DNA from: Pseudomonadota bacterium
GTDB lineage: Bacteria > Pseudomonadota > Alphaproteobacteria > Rhizobiales > Rhizobiaceae
NCBI GenBank assembly: GCA_023433855.1
Contig: JAEYTV010000090.1
Location: forward strand, 1 to 6,025
Direction: 5' to 3'
Length of the DNA: 6,025 nt
The position numbers were made by a program, and so were the translations under genes. The notes below the pieces were generated by a model that saw nothing but the letters and a program-made list of their open reading frames with translations, had not been told where the DNA came from and did no database searches. Positions 1-5,951 of this stretch are shown here, one piece after another. The stretch's first letter is position 1; each line of letters opens with the position of its first letter.

Positions 1-14
1 GCCCAATCCCGCGG

Positions 15-191
15 CTATGACAGCCTCATCGTGGTGACGGCGAGCAGCTTAGCGATCCGAGTCGTCAGCACACGAGTCTTACCGGAGCCAGGGCCTGCCA
101 ACACAAACATCGGTCCGTCGCGCCAAGCGACGGCCGCAGCCTGTGCCTCGGTCAGTTCGGACAAGGCAACGCTAAGGGCGGAATCGTTCAT
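15..191 (-). pseudogene. gajB: Truncated GajB-like UvrD-type helicase (Gabija), N-terminal fragment
   Basis: The reading frame starts with ATG at 191-189, overlapping the gajA stop as ATGA, and gives 58 residues before TAG at 17-15. The visible part is the N-terminus of a superfamily 1A helicase: a Q motif (LTEAQAAAV, about residues 13-21) and a Walker A loop (AGPGSGKT, residues 32-39), followed by the helix [10 protein letters not shown]. Known GajB proteins are roughly 500 residues, so nearly all of the helicase (motifs Ia to VI and the 2A/2B domains) is missing. The sequence stops resembling a helicase after about residue 51 (KLLA). The other two minus-strand frames show no normal UvrD continuation in the remaining 40 bases, so a simple one-base frameshift is not obvious. 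The family call is secure because of the Walker A motif and the coupling to gajA. The break could be a deletion, an insertion junction or a sequencing error; the window ends too soon to tell. Confidence 0.8.
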
Positions 192-2101
192 GTCAGGCCT
201 CTCAGAGACAGAATAGCGTTGCGGAACGGTGCCGGCATGCGCAGCGCCAGCGCAGGATTTTCTGCGCACTGTTTTGCCAGTATGGCAGCATAGCCGCTCT
301 TGTCATTCTCAAGCGTCGCAATCAACGTTGCGTCGTCGAAGTTTGCCGCCGCTGCATTTCCGAAAGAAACTAGGATGGCTTTAAGTTCAGGCTGCAGCCC
401 ATCCGCGACCAGTTGCTGTTCGAGATAACCTGCTGGCAACGAGAAAGCGCGCCGCGCCATCTCGTGAACGGGAAAGTTTCGTGCTGTAATTCTAGCGATA
501 TAGCTAAGTCCAGCGGCATCACCATCGACGACGGCCAGCCACGGATAACCCAGCGCTCTTGCGAGGACGGCGAAGATTTCCGGACTGCCGTTGTTCTGAA
601 AATCGATGACTGAGACGCCGTGCTCGTCAAGGTCATAGCCCAGGCCTTTGGCAATCCCGTGAACCAAATGATAGTCGGAAGGCCCTTCCACCAGCAGCCA
701 TCTGCGTGCGAAGAAAATTTCGCCGCGAATGCGACGGGCGAATGTCTCCAGTTGCTCCAATTCAGCGTCTGAAATGAATTCCTGCGACGCATCATAAGCC
801 TTCCGGAGAACAGCATGGATCGCCTGTGTGTCGGGCCGACCCCCATAAGCAACGAGGAGCTGGCGGTATTGATTTTGCGGCAAGGAACCGGAAAACACCA
901 GTTCGTTGAGGCCTCGGTCATACATGATCAGGTCAGCAGAGGCTGCAACGATGGCATCGAGCTGAGGAATATGAGGAACCGACGCGCGAAACTGGCGCGG
1001 CAGCGAGCTGACTGTCGTACCGTCTGCCTCGACCCGCACGACGCGGATATCCCGGAAAGGAACATGCTGAAGAAAGTAAGGCGAATGCGTCGTGACAATC
1101 TTCTGTCCTGGAAGTTCGCTGATATGACGCCAGAGGCTTCGCGCGGCCTGCGGATGGAGGTGGGTTTCTGGTTCTTCGAGGGCGAGAACGGCCGAGCTTT
1201 CGGGCCGGTACAGGTCGCTAAGGATCAGCTCGACGAAGGCCTTAAACAGGAACATTACAGAGAGACTCTGGACGCCTTGTCCATGCCGCGCCAGTGGTAG
1301 CCAAGGCTTGCCGCCCTCTGTTTGGTAAATGACCTCGGCTTTGGATAGGATATCCCAGGTGTTGAGCGGCAAAAGGCGTAACCCAGCTTCGCCGGGGACG
1401 TCGGCGGCCGCGACACGGCTAATGTGCGACAGGCCGGTCGCAAGATTTGCGAGGAGCGGATCGGCATCGAGAAGACGGCGGTTCAGGAGATCGAAGATGC
1501 GCTTCGACTTTTGCTCCAAGGGCTCGGGGATCTGGACCGTCCTGAGCAACTTGCCCCAAAACTGGCTTCGAGACGAAAACTCATCCGCGGCATCGCGAAG
1601 TGCTTCCAAATAGAAGACTGGGAGGAACTGGAAAAACTCCTGGAGATTGACTGCGCGGGCACCACGACCAACGAGCGGGTTCCTGTGTACGTTCAGAAAC
1701 TCCCAACGTGGAACGAAACTCTCCTCGGCTGCGTCCCACGAGCAACTTACGCGCATGATGATGGAGGCCCGCCCGGAGACTGGGTCGAGCTGGATAATAT
1801 CTTCCAACTCACCATGGAGATCCTCGGGCCACTCGCTGGCGACCTCTTCCTGAAGCTCGACCTCAATTACTACCGGATCGCCGACTTTGGGATCGGGCCT
1901 ACCGTCACATAGGTGAACGTCGTACTCTGTAAATCCGGTGCCCCGCTGTCCCCATCTTCGGGTTAGCGCGATACGGATCGCCTCAAGGATCGCCGACTTG
2001 CCAGCATTATTGGAGCCAATCAGAACGGTAACGGGACTAAGATCTATATCGGCCTGTCGAATGGAACGAAAATTTGCAATCTTTAGTCTTTTTATTTGCA
2101 T
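188..2101 (-). CDS. gajA: GajA-like OLD family ATPase/TOPRIM endonuclease (Gabija defence)
   Basis: This 637-residue protein has the layout of class 2 OLD nucleases. The N-terminal ABC-type ATPase half has the opening [14 protein letters not shown], Walker A GSNNAGKS (residues 29-36), an ABC-signature-like segment GQGVQSLS (274-281), Walker B LALEEPE (306-312) and the switch histidine in TTHS (337-340). The C-terminal TOPRIM half follows, with the metal-binding glutamate in LLVEGPSD (E472, D476) and the DxD motif VVDGDAAG (D526, D528). All key residues look intact. Being followed by a UvrD helicase is the mark of Gabija, in which GajA oligomerises, nicks DNA at preferred sites and is held inactive by normal nucleotide levels (family knowledge). 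The ATG at 2101 has a good Shine-Dalgarno (GGGGAGG, 9 nt upstream). It is a little longer than the Bacillus GajA (under 600 residues). Its stop overlaps the gajB start, which suggests coupled translation. An ordinary RecF/OLD protein is the alternative, but the neighbour argues against it. Confidence 0.9.
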   Translation of the reverse strand: MQIKRLKIANFRSIRQADIDLSPVTVLIGSNNAGKSAILEAIRIALTRRWGQRGTGFTEYDVHLCDGRPDPKVGDPVVIEVELQEEVASEWPEDLHGELEDIIQLDPVSGRASIIMRVSCSWDAAEESFVPRWEFLNVHRNPLVGRGARAVNLQEFFQFLPVFYLEALRDAADEFSSRSQFWGKLLRTVQIPEPLEQKSKRIFDLLNRRLLDADPLLANLATGLSHISRVAAADVPGEAGLRLLPLNTWDILSKAEVIYQTEGGKPWLPLARHGQGVQSLSVMFLFKAFVELILSDLYRPESSAVLALEEPETHLHPQAARSLWRHISELPGQKIVTTHSPYFLQHVPFRDIRVVRVEADGTTVSSLPRQFRASVPHIPQLDAIVAASADLIMYDRGLNELVFSGSLPQNQYRQLLVAYGGRPDTQAIHAVLRKAYDASQEFISDAELEQLETFARRIRGEIFFARRWLLVEGPSDYHLVHGIAKGLGYDLDEHGVSVIDFQNNGSPEIFAVLARALGYPWLAVVDGDAAGLSYIARITARNFPVHEMARRAFSLPAGYLEQQLVADGLQPELKAILVSFGNAAAANFDDATLIATLENDKSGYAAILAKQCAENPALALRMPAPFRNAILSLRGLT

Positions 2102-2102
2102 C

Positions 2103-2132
2103 CTGTGCAGCCTCCCCGTGTCGACTGCACAG
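2103..2132 (-). promoter_or_regulatory. Perfect inverted repeat around the gajA Shine-Dalgarno
   Basis: CTGTGCAG and CTGCACAG form perfect 8-bp arms (2103-2110 and 2125-2132) separated by 14 bases. On the minus strand the loop holds the strong GGGGAGG ribosome-binding site (2111-2117), and the hairpin ends one base before the gajA ATG. As RNA it would be a stable stem presenting the Shine-Dalgarno in the loop; as DNA it could be a dimeric operator. The structure is seen directly; the regulatory role is inferred. Confidence 0.5.
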
Positions 2133-2197
2133 TATCTCCGATGGCGCAGTTTGAAATAGGGAATATGCCGGGCACCGCGATTTCTATCGGTGTTTTA

Positions 2198-2226
2198 AAC
2201 TTAAAAATGAATGGCAACTTTTACAA
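2198..2226 (-). promoter_or_regulatory. Possible gajA promoter
   Basis: Within the 293-bp gap before gajA there is an AT-rich patch with a weak sigma70-like pair, TTGTAA (2221-2226) and TAAGTT (2198-2203), spaced 17 bases. It would give an untranslated leader of roughly 90 nt before gajA. The matches are poor and composition is the main support. Confidence 0.22.
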
Positions 2227-2253
2227 CTGTGATCGACGGTATCCGGCGACCAT

Positions 2254-2282
2254 AAGGCGGTCGCTTAGCGGCGAGACGCCTT
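2254..2282 (-). other. Imperfect hairpin downstream of the PD-(D/E)XK gene
   Basis: AAGGCG (2254-2259) pairs with CGCCTT (2277-2282), and inside it TCGC (2261-2264) pairs with GCGA (2271-2274), with a small asymmetric internal loop and a six-base apical loop. It lies about 110 bp past the stop of the upstream gene. No clear U-run follows on the minus strand, so it is at best a weak terminator. The rest of the 2102-2394 gap has no convincing gene. Confidence 0.25.
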
Positions 2283-2394
2283 TCATCTGGTCACGACCGC
2301 CTCCAACGCCATTTCGGGCGCGGAGCTCTCTGCAATGGTCGAGTCTCTTTACAGGCGGCAACGCGCTCCAGCAGGAACCGGCCGACGCAAGCGC

Positions 2395-3504
2395 TCAAAC
2401 GAGCTCTCTGCGCCAGATTGTCTCGGAATAGTCGGGACCGGCGATGAGGATGTGCCCATCACCACCTGTGCTGCTTCCTCCGGTACGTAGCGCGCCGTCC
2501 GTGTCAGGCGTGAAATCGGTCAGGAAGCTGAGCAACCGACCGGCGGACTCCGCATCCTCGACGCGCCGCACCAGCTTATAGACATGGCGATCAATGCCAA
2601 ACCGCCAGCCCGGCATGAACTCGATGCCGATATAATTGCCGCCAATCTCCCGAGCGGCATTTTCGAAGAGCGGGTCGAGTACCGTTGCATATGCATTGCG
2701 GATCAGTTGCGGCCATTCTGCAGTATAGTCGTAGGGCCGAGTCTCCGGTGGGTCCGTGATCTGCCCGACAAGACCGGATTGGTCGAAGGCGAACACGCAA
2801 GCCGTACGTGTAACGGGCGGCAGCCCATTCACCGTGGCGATCTTGCAAACCTGGCGTAGCGCTTTGTTCCGTGCGGAATTGATCTCCTTTTCGGTGACTC
2901 CATAGGTGTTGAAGCCTGCCCGCCCCTTGCTTTCCAGCACATGGACTTCGCCGGCGGCCGAGAAGGCAAGGAAATCTGGTTCCGACTTGGCGCCTGGCTT
3001 CACTTGATGCCGGAAATATTTAGGCATGGTCTTGGGATAGGGCGCCCTCGCCGCGGCTGGCACCAAGGCACCGCTATGCTGTTCAAGCGGCACTACGATG
3101 GCCGCCCTGAGATGTGTCTGCGCAAACCAGTGGGTCAACGCCTCGCCGAGCAGGAAGGCGTCCGCTTTCCGCTGTGAGGCAGTCTCGTGCATGAAACCGC
3201 GGGTCGGGAACAGGTTGGAAGAGAGCAGGCTGAAAATGGTCGCGACCCCGCGAAGCGACCACCAAAACGGGCCGCTCAGGTGGTGCACGGGATGGCTTGG
3301 GCCGAGCGTGATTAGCGAACGCGCGAGCGCGAGCCGCGTCGCAGTGATCGTCGAGACACTCCCCAGATGGCCAAAGCCATGCGGAAAGCCCGAGCAGCTT
3401 ATCGCTTTGTGCGGGATGGTAGTCTCCAATTTGCGAGATGTCTCTGGTCGGCCAACGGCTTGTTCGCCGATGCCCTCGGAAAAACAAGGAAAGGGAATCG
3501 ACAC
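2395..3504 (-). CDS. Uncharacterised protein with PD-(D/E)XK nuclease-like motif
   Basis: I do not recognise the family of this 369-residue protein. Its central part looks like a restriction-endonuclease fold: a helix with E121 (LLGEALTHWF), then EPDFLAF (D177), a turn, and a strand ending in VHVLESKGR (E191, K193), followed by a basic helix (ARNKALRQVCKIATVNG, 211-227). This is the spacing and order of a PD-(D/E)XK active site. The N-terminal third (about 38-100) has a histidine- and tryptophan-rich stretch (HPVHHLSGPFWWSLRG, 71-86) with no assigned role. No signal peptide or clear membrane segment is seen. The start is uncertain: GTG at 3504 has AGGA only one base upstream, too close for a normal ribosome-binding site. 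TTG at 3429 (residue 26) is an alternative, as is ATG at 3192 (residue 105), although the sequence before 105 looks coding. Lying between the integrase and gajA on the same strand, it may be a defence nuclease or a Gabija-associated protein; this is inference. Confidence 0.7.
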   Translation of the reverse strand: MSIPFPCFSEGIGEQAVGRPETSRKLETTIPHKAISCSGFPHGFGHLGSVSTITATRLALARSLITLGPSHPVHHLSGPFWWSLRGVATIFSLLSSNLFPTRGFMHETASQRKADAFLLGEALTHWFAQTHLRAAIVVPLEQHSGALVPAAARAPYPKTMPKYFRHQVKPGAKSEPDFLAFSAAGEVHVLESKGRAGFNTYGVTEKEINSARNKALRQVCKIATVNGLPPVTRTACVFAFDQSGLVGQITDPPETRPYDYTAEWPQLIRNAYATVLDPLFENAAREIGGNYIGIEFMPGWRFGIDRHVYKLVRRVEDAESAGRLLSFLTDFTPDTDGALRTGGSSTGGDGHILIAGPDYSETIWRRELV

Positions 3505-3549
3505 GTCCTAGTATCCGCAGAACATTAAAAGCTGCAACACTGGTGCGTC

Positions 3550-3578
3550 GTTATAGGCCACAGCCTCCACACTACCAC
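3550..3578 (-). promoter_or_regulatory. Possible promoter of the PD-(D/E)XK gene
   Basis: TATAAC at 3550-3555 is a 5/6 match to a sigma70 -10 box, with GTGGTA (3573-3578, 3/6) 17 bases upstream. It would start transcription about 40 nt before the GTG at 3504. A competing pair, TTGCAG with GATACT spaced 16 bases, sits closer and would make the message almost leaderless at that GTG. Confidence 0.28.
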
Positions 3579-3586
3579 TTCAGCGA

Positions 3587-3607
3587 CGATACCATGTTGC
3601 GGTATCG
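3587..3607. repeat. Perfect 7-bp inverted repeat upstream of the PD-(D/E)XK gene
   Basis: CGATACC (3587-3593) and GGTATCG (3601-3607) are exact reverse complements around a 7-base spacer. The repeat sits just upstream of the candidate promoter of the next gene, a usual place for a regulator-binding site. It has no U-run, so it is not an obvious terminator. Confidence 0.4.
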
Positions 3608-3719
3608 CTCAGGGATTCTGCAGGAAGTTAGCGCGCTTGCCAGCGACAAGCTGGATTGTGAAAGCCCCGCTCGCTACTGCGCTGCCAACTTGCGGCACCC
3701 GTCCCTCGGCAAGGTCTCT

Positions 3720-3764
3720 CGTCGCAACTGGCTCAAGCAAATATATATTGTCGCAGTTGTGACG
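3720..3764. repeat. 11-bp inverted repeat flanking an AT-rich centre
   Basis: The arms CGTCGCAACTG (3720-3730) and CAGTTGTGACG (3754-3764) pair over 11 positions with a single G-U/T wobble, around a 23-base spacer containing ATATATATT. The right arm region also contains GTCGCAGTTG, resembling the left arm in direct orientation. The size and AT-rich centre suit either a protein-binding site or a structured RNA; the function is unknown. Confidence 0.45.
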
Positions 3765-3926
3765 CTGGCGTGGCCAATCATCTGATAGACATTCGAAACG
3801 CACAAGTTCCTCGCCTCGCACAACAACTGGCCAGGGTACTTCCGACACCCAAGCGGACTGGCAGGTAATGAAAGCTTTTAATGAATGTTTAACGGCGGAA
3901 ATGAGGGCGCAAAGCTGCCAGCCAAC

Positions 3927-3947
3927 AAGAAAAAGGCATGGCTGCCT
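3927..3947 (-). terminator. Likely intrinsic terminator of the integrase gene
   Basis: On the minus strand, 10 bases after the integrase stop, AGGCA pairs with TGCCT around a GCCA loop and is followed directly by TTTTCTT. The stem is only 5 bp, so strength is uncertain, but stem, U-run and position all fit. It would isolate integrase expression from the cargo genes. Confidence 0.5.
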
Positions 3948-3950
3948 GTA

Positions 3951-3967
3951 GCGGAAATCATTTCCGC
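3951..3967. repeat. Perfect palindrome across the integrase stop, with a third copy of its half-site nearby
   Basis: GCGGAAAT (3951-3958) and ATTTCCGC (3960-3967) are exact 8-bp inverted copies around a single C, and the integrase TGA stop (3960-3958) lies in the middle. The same GCGGAAAT occurs again in direct orientation at 3895-3902, 56 bp away. It could extend the termination structure or be a binding site for a regulator or excision factor. Confidence 0.5.
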
Positions 3968-5850
3968 TTAGGCGGTCCGGCTACACGCTTGCGTTTGGCA
4001 ATCGCTTCGAAATCCAGTCCCCGGAAGATCGAGTAGTCGATCTCCGGATCAAGCGGCAGGACTTTCAGCTTGCGCGCCTCCTTCTCTGTCGCGACGTCGA
4101 AACCGTAGAGGTCATGCTCGTCGATGCCTGCGCTGTGTCCGGCCTGCACGCGGCGTTCGCGCGGATCGACGCCCGACTCGCGCATGTCCTGGATATTGCC
4201 GCTTCGAAGTGAGTGGAAGACCTCGCGCCGGCCGCCGCTTTCCTCGGCAACCTTGGGCTTGATTCCTGCCCTCCTGAACAGCCGCTGCATGTAAGACGAG
4301 CCACTCTTGCTGGGGTCCTTCAGGTTCATGATGTTCGGGAACAGGAAATTCGATCCTTGGCGGGTCGCCCAGTCGATGAAGCCGATCTCCTTCAGGAAGT
4401 CATGAAGCACGAAGTAACGCTCACTGTCCTCAGTCTTCACCGGAACGGTGGTCCAGATGCCGTTGATCTGCGTTAGGCGCGTCACCTGCCCGACCCAGAT
4501 ATTGGAGAACTGTTCGCGGATGTCGTTTCCGCGCAAATGGATCAGCAGCCCCAGCCGCCGCGAGGTGAGATGGCCAAGGAGCGGCAGCATGATGTCTTCC
4601 ATCAGCCCGGATTCAATGCCAGTCTTGAACAGGTTGTTCATCTTCGATGCGCCAATGGGGGTCGCCCGGCGCGGGCTCTCGGCCGTCTTCGGAATTCTGA
4701 TCTTTGCCCCACCGAACGGATCGGTAAAGCCACCTCCGGCAATCGCCGAGCGGATCGCTGCTTTGATGACAGCGAGGTATCCGTCCTTGAACGTAGTCTT
4801 GGCCAGCGGTTTCAGGTGAAGATCCCTGTTGTTCTCGATGACCTGCCAGGGCGTGAGATCCGGATCGCGCTGATTATTGTCTCCCGGCCAGAACTGCATA
4901 AGGTTGACGAAGGCCTGCAGGTCCGCGGGGACGTAGGTGTTAACGGGGTGATCGCCGATCAGCTCGATGAACAGCGCGAGGCGGCTTTTTGCGGTCGCAA
5001 GGTCGCGAGCGATGTTGGCCCCGCCCGAAAGACGGCGCCCGGCGATGTAGGTCGGGATCACGTCGCTCAGTTTAGGTTGGACGGATTTCGGCCGCCTGAC
5101 GGTCCGCCGATCCAACTCGAAGGCTGGGATCAGTTTCCCCTCGGTATCGCGCGGCATATCTTGCTCGTCGGAGGGGGCTTCAGCGGCCGTATAGCGATGA
5201 ACGACGTCGGCTCGCAATACGGTAGATGTCTTCGTTGCAGACTTCGGGGCGCTCGTGATCTGCGGCGACGCAGGATCCGAGAGTGCTGACGACGTAGACA
5301 GTTTCGCGATCGCGGACTGCTTCAGCATGTCCGCATGGCCTACGATGAGTTCGTTAAAAGGCTCGCCGCGGGCCTGCAGTTCCAGTTCCCGGTTGAGGCC
5401 GACGAGATCGCGGATGCCTGCAGCCTTCTGCAACTCCTCGGTGGGGATAGGTGCATCCGAGCGATCGATCATTCGAAGGTAGGCCTTCAATTCGCCCTTC
5501 ATCTCGATGACGGCTTCAAGCGCCCGCGTCTCGCTGTTGTCGTCTTCTTGCATACCTCTGCCGTGCCTTATCTCATCGAACATCAATCTGGCCCTGGCCG
5601 CCAGAAGATCTGCCAGCAGCCTGGCGCGCCTGTGGGAGCAGGCACCAAGACTGAGCCGTAAGGGTGGAATGGCTCGCCTGCCACCGATCGTCTTCGGCAG
5701 CTTAATCTGGAAGATGTAAACAGACCCTGATTTTGCGAGGTAGGGACCGGGCCCTCTACCGCCGACCTTCCTGATAGTCGGTACTTGATTCGGCGCTTCG
5801 GGCGATACCCCGACGTGTACCGGAAGGTGTACCGGGCGCGATACCTGCAT
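3958..5850 (-). CDS. Tyrosine recombinase (island integrase)
   Basis: This is a site-specific recombinase of the tyrosine family, 630 residues from ATG 5850. That start is preferred because GAGGAG lies 8 bases upstream; the GTG at 5859 would add three residues but overlaps that ribosome-binding site. The N-terminus (about 37-95) resembles the small domain common at the front of such integrases (YLAKSGSVYIFQIKLP, then LRLSLGACSHRRARLLADLLAAR). A long linker follows, then a core-binding region (about 261-372). The catalytic domain holds the full set: R432 (TSRRLG), the beta-strand lysine K472 (VPVKTED), H546 and R549 (HSLR), H572 (AGHS) and the nucleophile Y582 (HDLYG). It is longer than phage integrases of about 400 residues because of the extended N-terminal half, and it ends in a basic tail (KRKRVAGPPKRK). 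Lying next to the 3' end of tRNA-Ser and pointing away from it, it very likely inserts the element into that tRNA gene. No excisionase gene is visible in the window. Confidence 0.93.
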   Translation of the reverse strand: MQVSRPVHLPVHVGVSPEAPNQVPTIRKVGGRGPGPYLAKSGSVYIFQIKLPKTIGGRRAIPPLRLSLGACSHRRARLLADLLAARARLMFDEIRHGRGMQEDDNSETRALEAVIEMKGELKAYLRMIDRSDAPIPTEELQKAAGIRDLVGLNRELELQARGEPFNELIVGHADMLKQSAIAKLSTSSALSDPASPQITSAPKSATKTSTVLRADVVHRYTAAEAPSDEQDMPRDTEGKLIPAFELDRRTVRRPKSVQPKLSDVIPTYIAGRRLSGGANIARDLATAKSRLALFIELIGDHPVNTYVPADLQAFVNLMQFWPGDNNQRDPDLTPWQVIENNRDLHLKPLAKTTFKDGYLAVIKAAIRSAIAGGGFTDPFGGAKIRIPKTAESPRRATPIGASKMNNLFKTGIESGLMEDIMLPLLGHLTSRRLGLLIHLRGNDIREQFSNIWVGQVTRLTQINGIWTTVPVKTEDSERYFVLHDFLKEIGFIDWATRQGSNFLFPNIMNLKDPSKSGSSYMQRLFRRAGIKPKVAEESGGRREVFHSLRSGNIQDMRESGVDPRERRVQAGHSAGIDEHDLYGFDVATEKEARKLKVLPLDPEIDYSIFRGLDFEAIAKRKRVAGPPKRK

Positions 5851-5941
5851 GATGTTCACTCCTCAAAGGCCGCTGGGGAGCAGAGGTTTTACGAGGAAAT
5901 CCAAGGCTTTGCAGGTAACTGGCGGAGAGTGAATACAGCCA
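5851..5941 (-). other. Integrase leader between tRNA-Ser and int
   Basis: The gap of about 91 bp holds the integrase ribosome-binding site (GAGGAG, 5859-5864) and the second copy of the tRNA 3' end at 5920-5929. I see no good -35/-10 pair, so the integrase could be expressed partly by readthrough from the tRNA promoter, or from a weak promoter I cannot recognise. Confidence 0.4.
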
Positions 5942-5951
5942 TGGCGGAGAG
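5920..5951. repeat. 10-bp direct repeat of the tRNA-Ser 3' end (possible att duplication)
   Basis: TGGCGGAGAG occurs at 5942-5951, where it is the CCA end, discriminator and part of the acceptor arm of the tRNA, and again exactly at 5920-5929, 22 bp further into the island side. Tyrosine recombinases that target tRNAs use the 3' end of the gene as their core site, so this copy may be an att relic, an integrase arm site or a nested insertion scar. Confidence 0.45.

Larger units (their letters stand above)
3505..3957. other. Gene-poor region rich in small repeats
   Basis: No convincing gene lies in this 453-bp stretch. A minus-strand frame from GTG 3848 to 3609 (79 codons) has protein-like composition but no ribosome-binding site and no motif I recognise. 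A plus-strand frame covers much of the same DNA (3438-3785). The region holds the 3587-3607 and 3720-3764 inverted repeats, AT-rich patches (about 3739-3750 and 3866-3892), a GCGGAAAT copy at 3895-3902 and the likely integrase terminator. It may be regulatory, a decayed gene or recombination-related. Confidence 0.5.

Noticed and set aside
1..40. Plus-strand coding end at the left edge (frame reading GYDSLIVVT)
   Set aside because: Only about 13 codons are visible with no identifiable family; it cannot be told apart from chance.
815..1912. Plus-strand frames of about 160 codons (815-1300 and 1424-1912)
   Set aside because: Both are antisense to gajA, whose ATPase and TOPRIM motifs fix the true strand; neither shows recognisable motifs.
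188..2101. Plain OLD/RecF-type ATPase unrelated to defence
   Set aside because: The ATGA-coupled UvrD-type helicase downstream and the class 2 ATPase-TOPRIM layout are the hallmarks of Gabija.
2096..2431. 111-codon plus-strand frame in the gap upstream of gajA
   Set aside because: It overlaps the ends of both neighbouring genes, has no ribosome-binding site and no recognisable motif.
4537..5289. 250-codon plus-strand frame opposite the integrase
   Set aside because: It is antisense to an integrase with complete catalytic motifs, shows no domain of its own and is explained by GC-rich codon bias.
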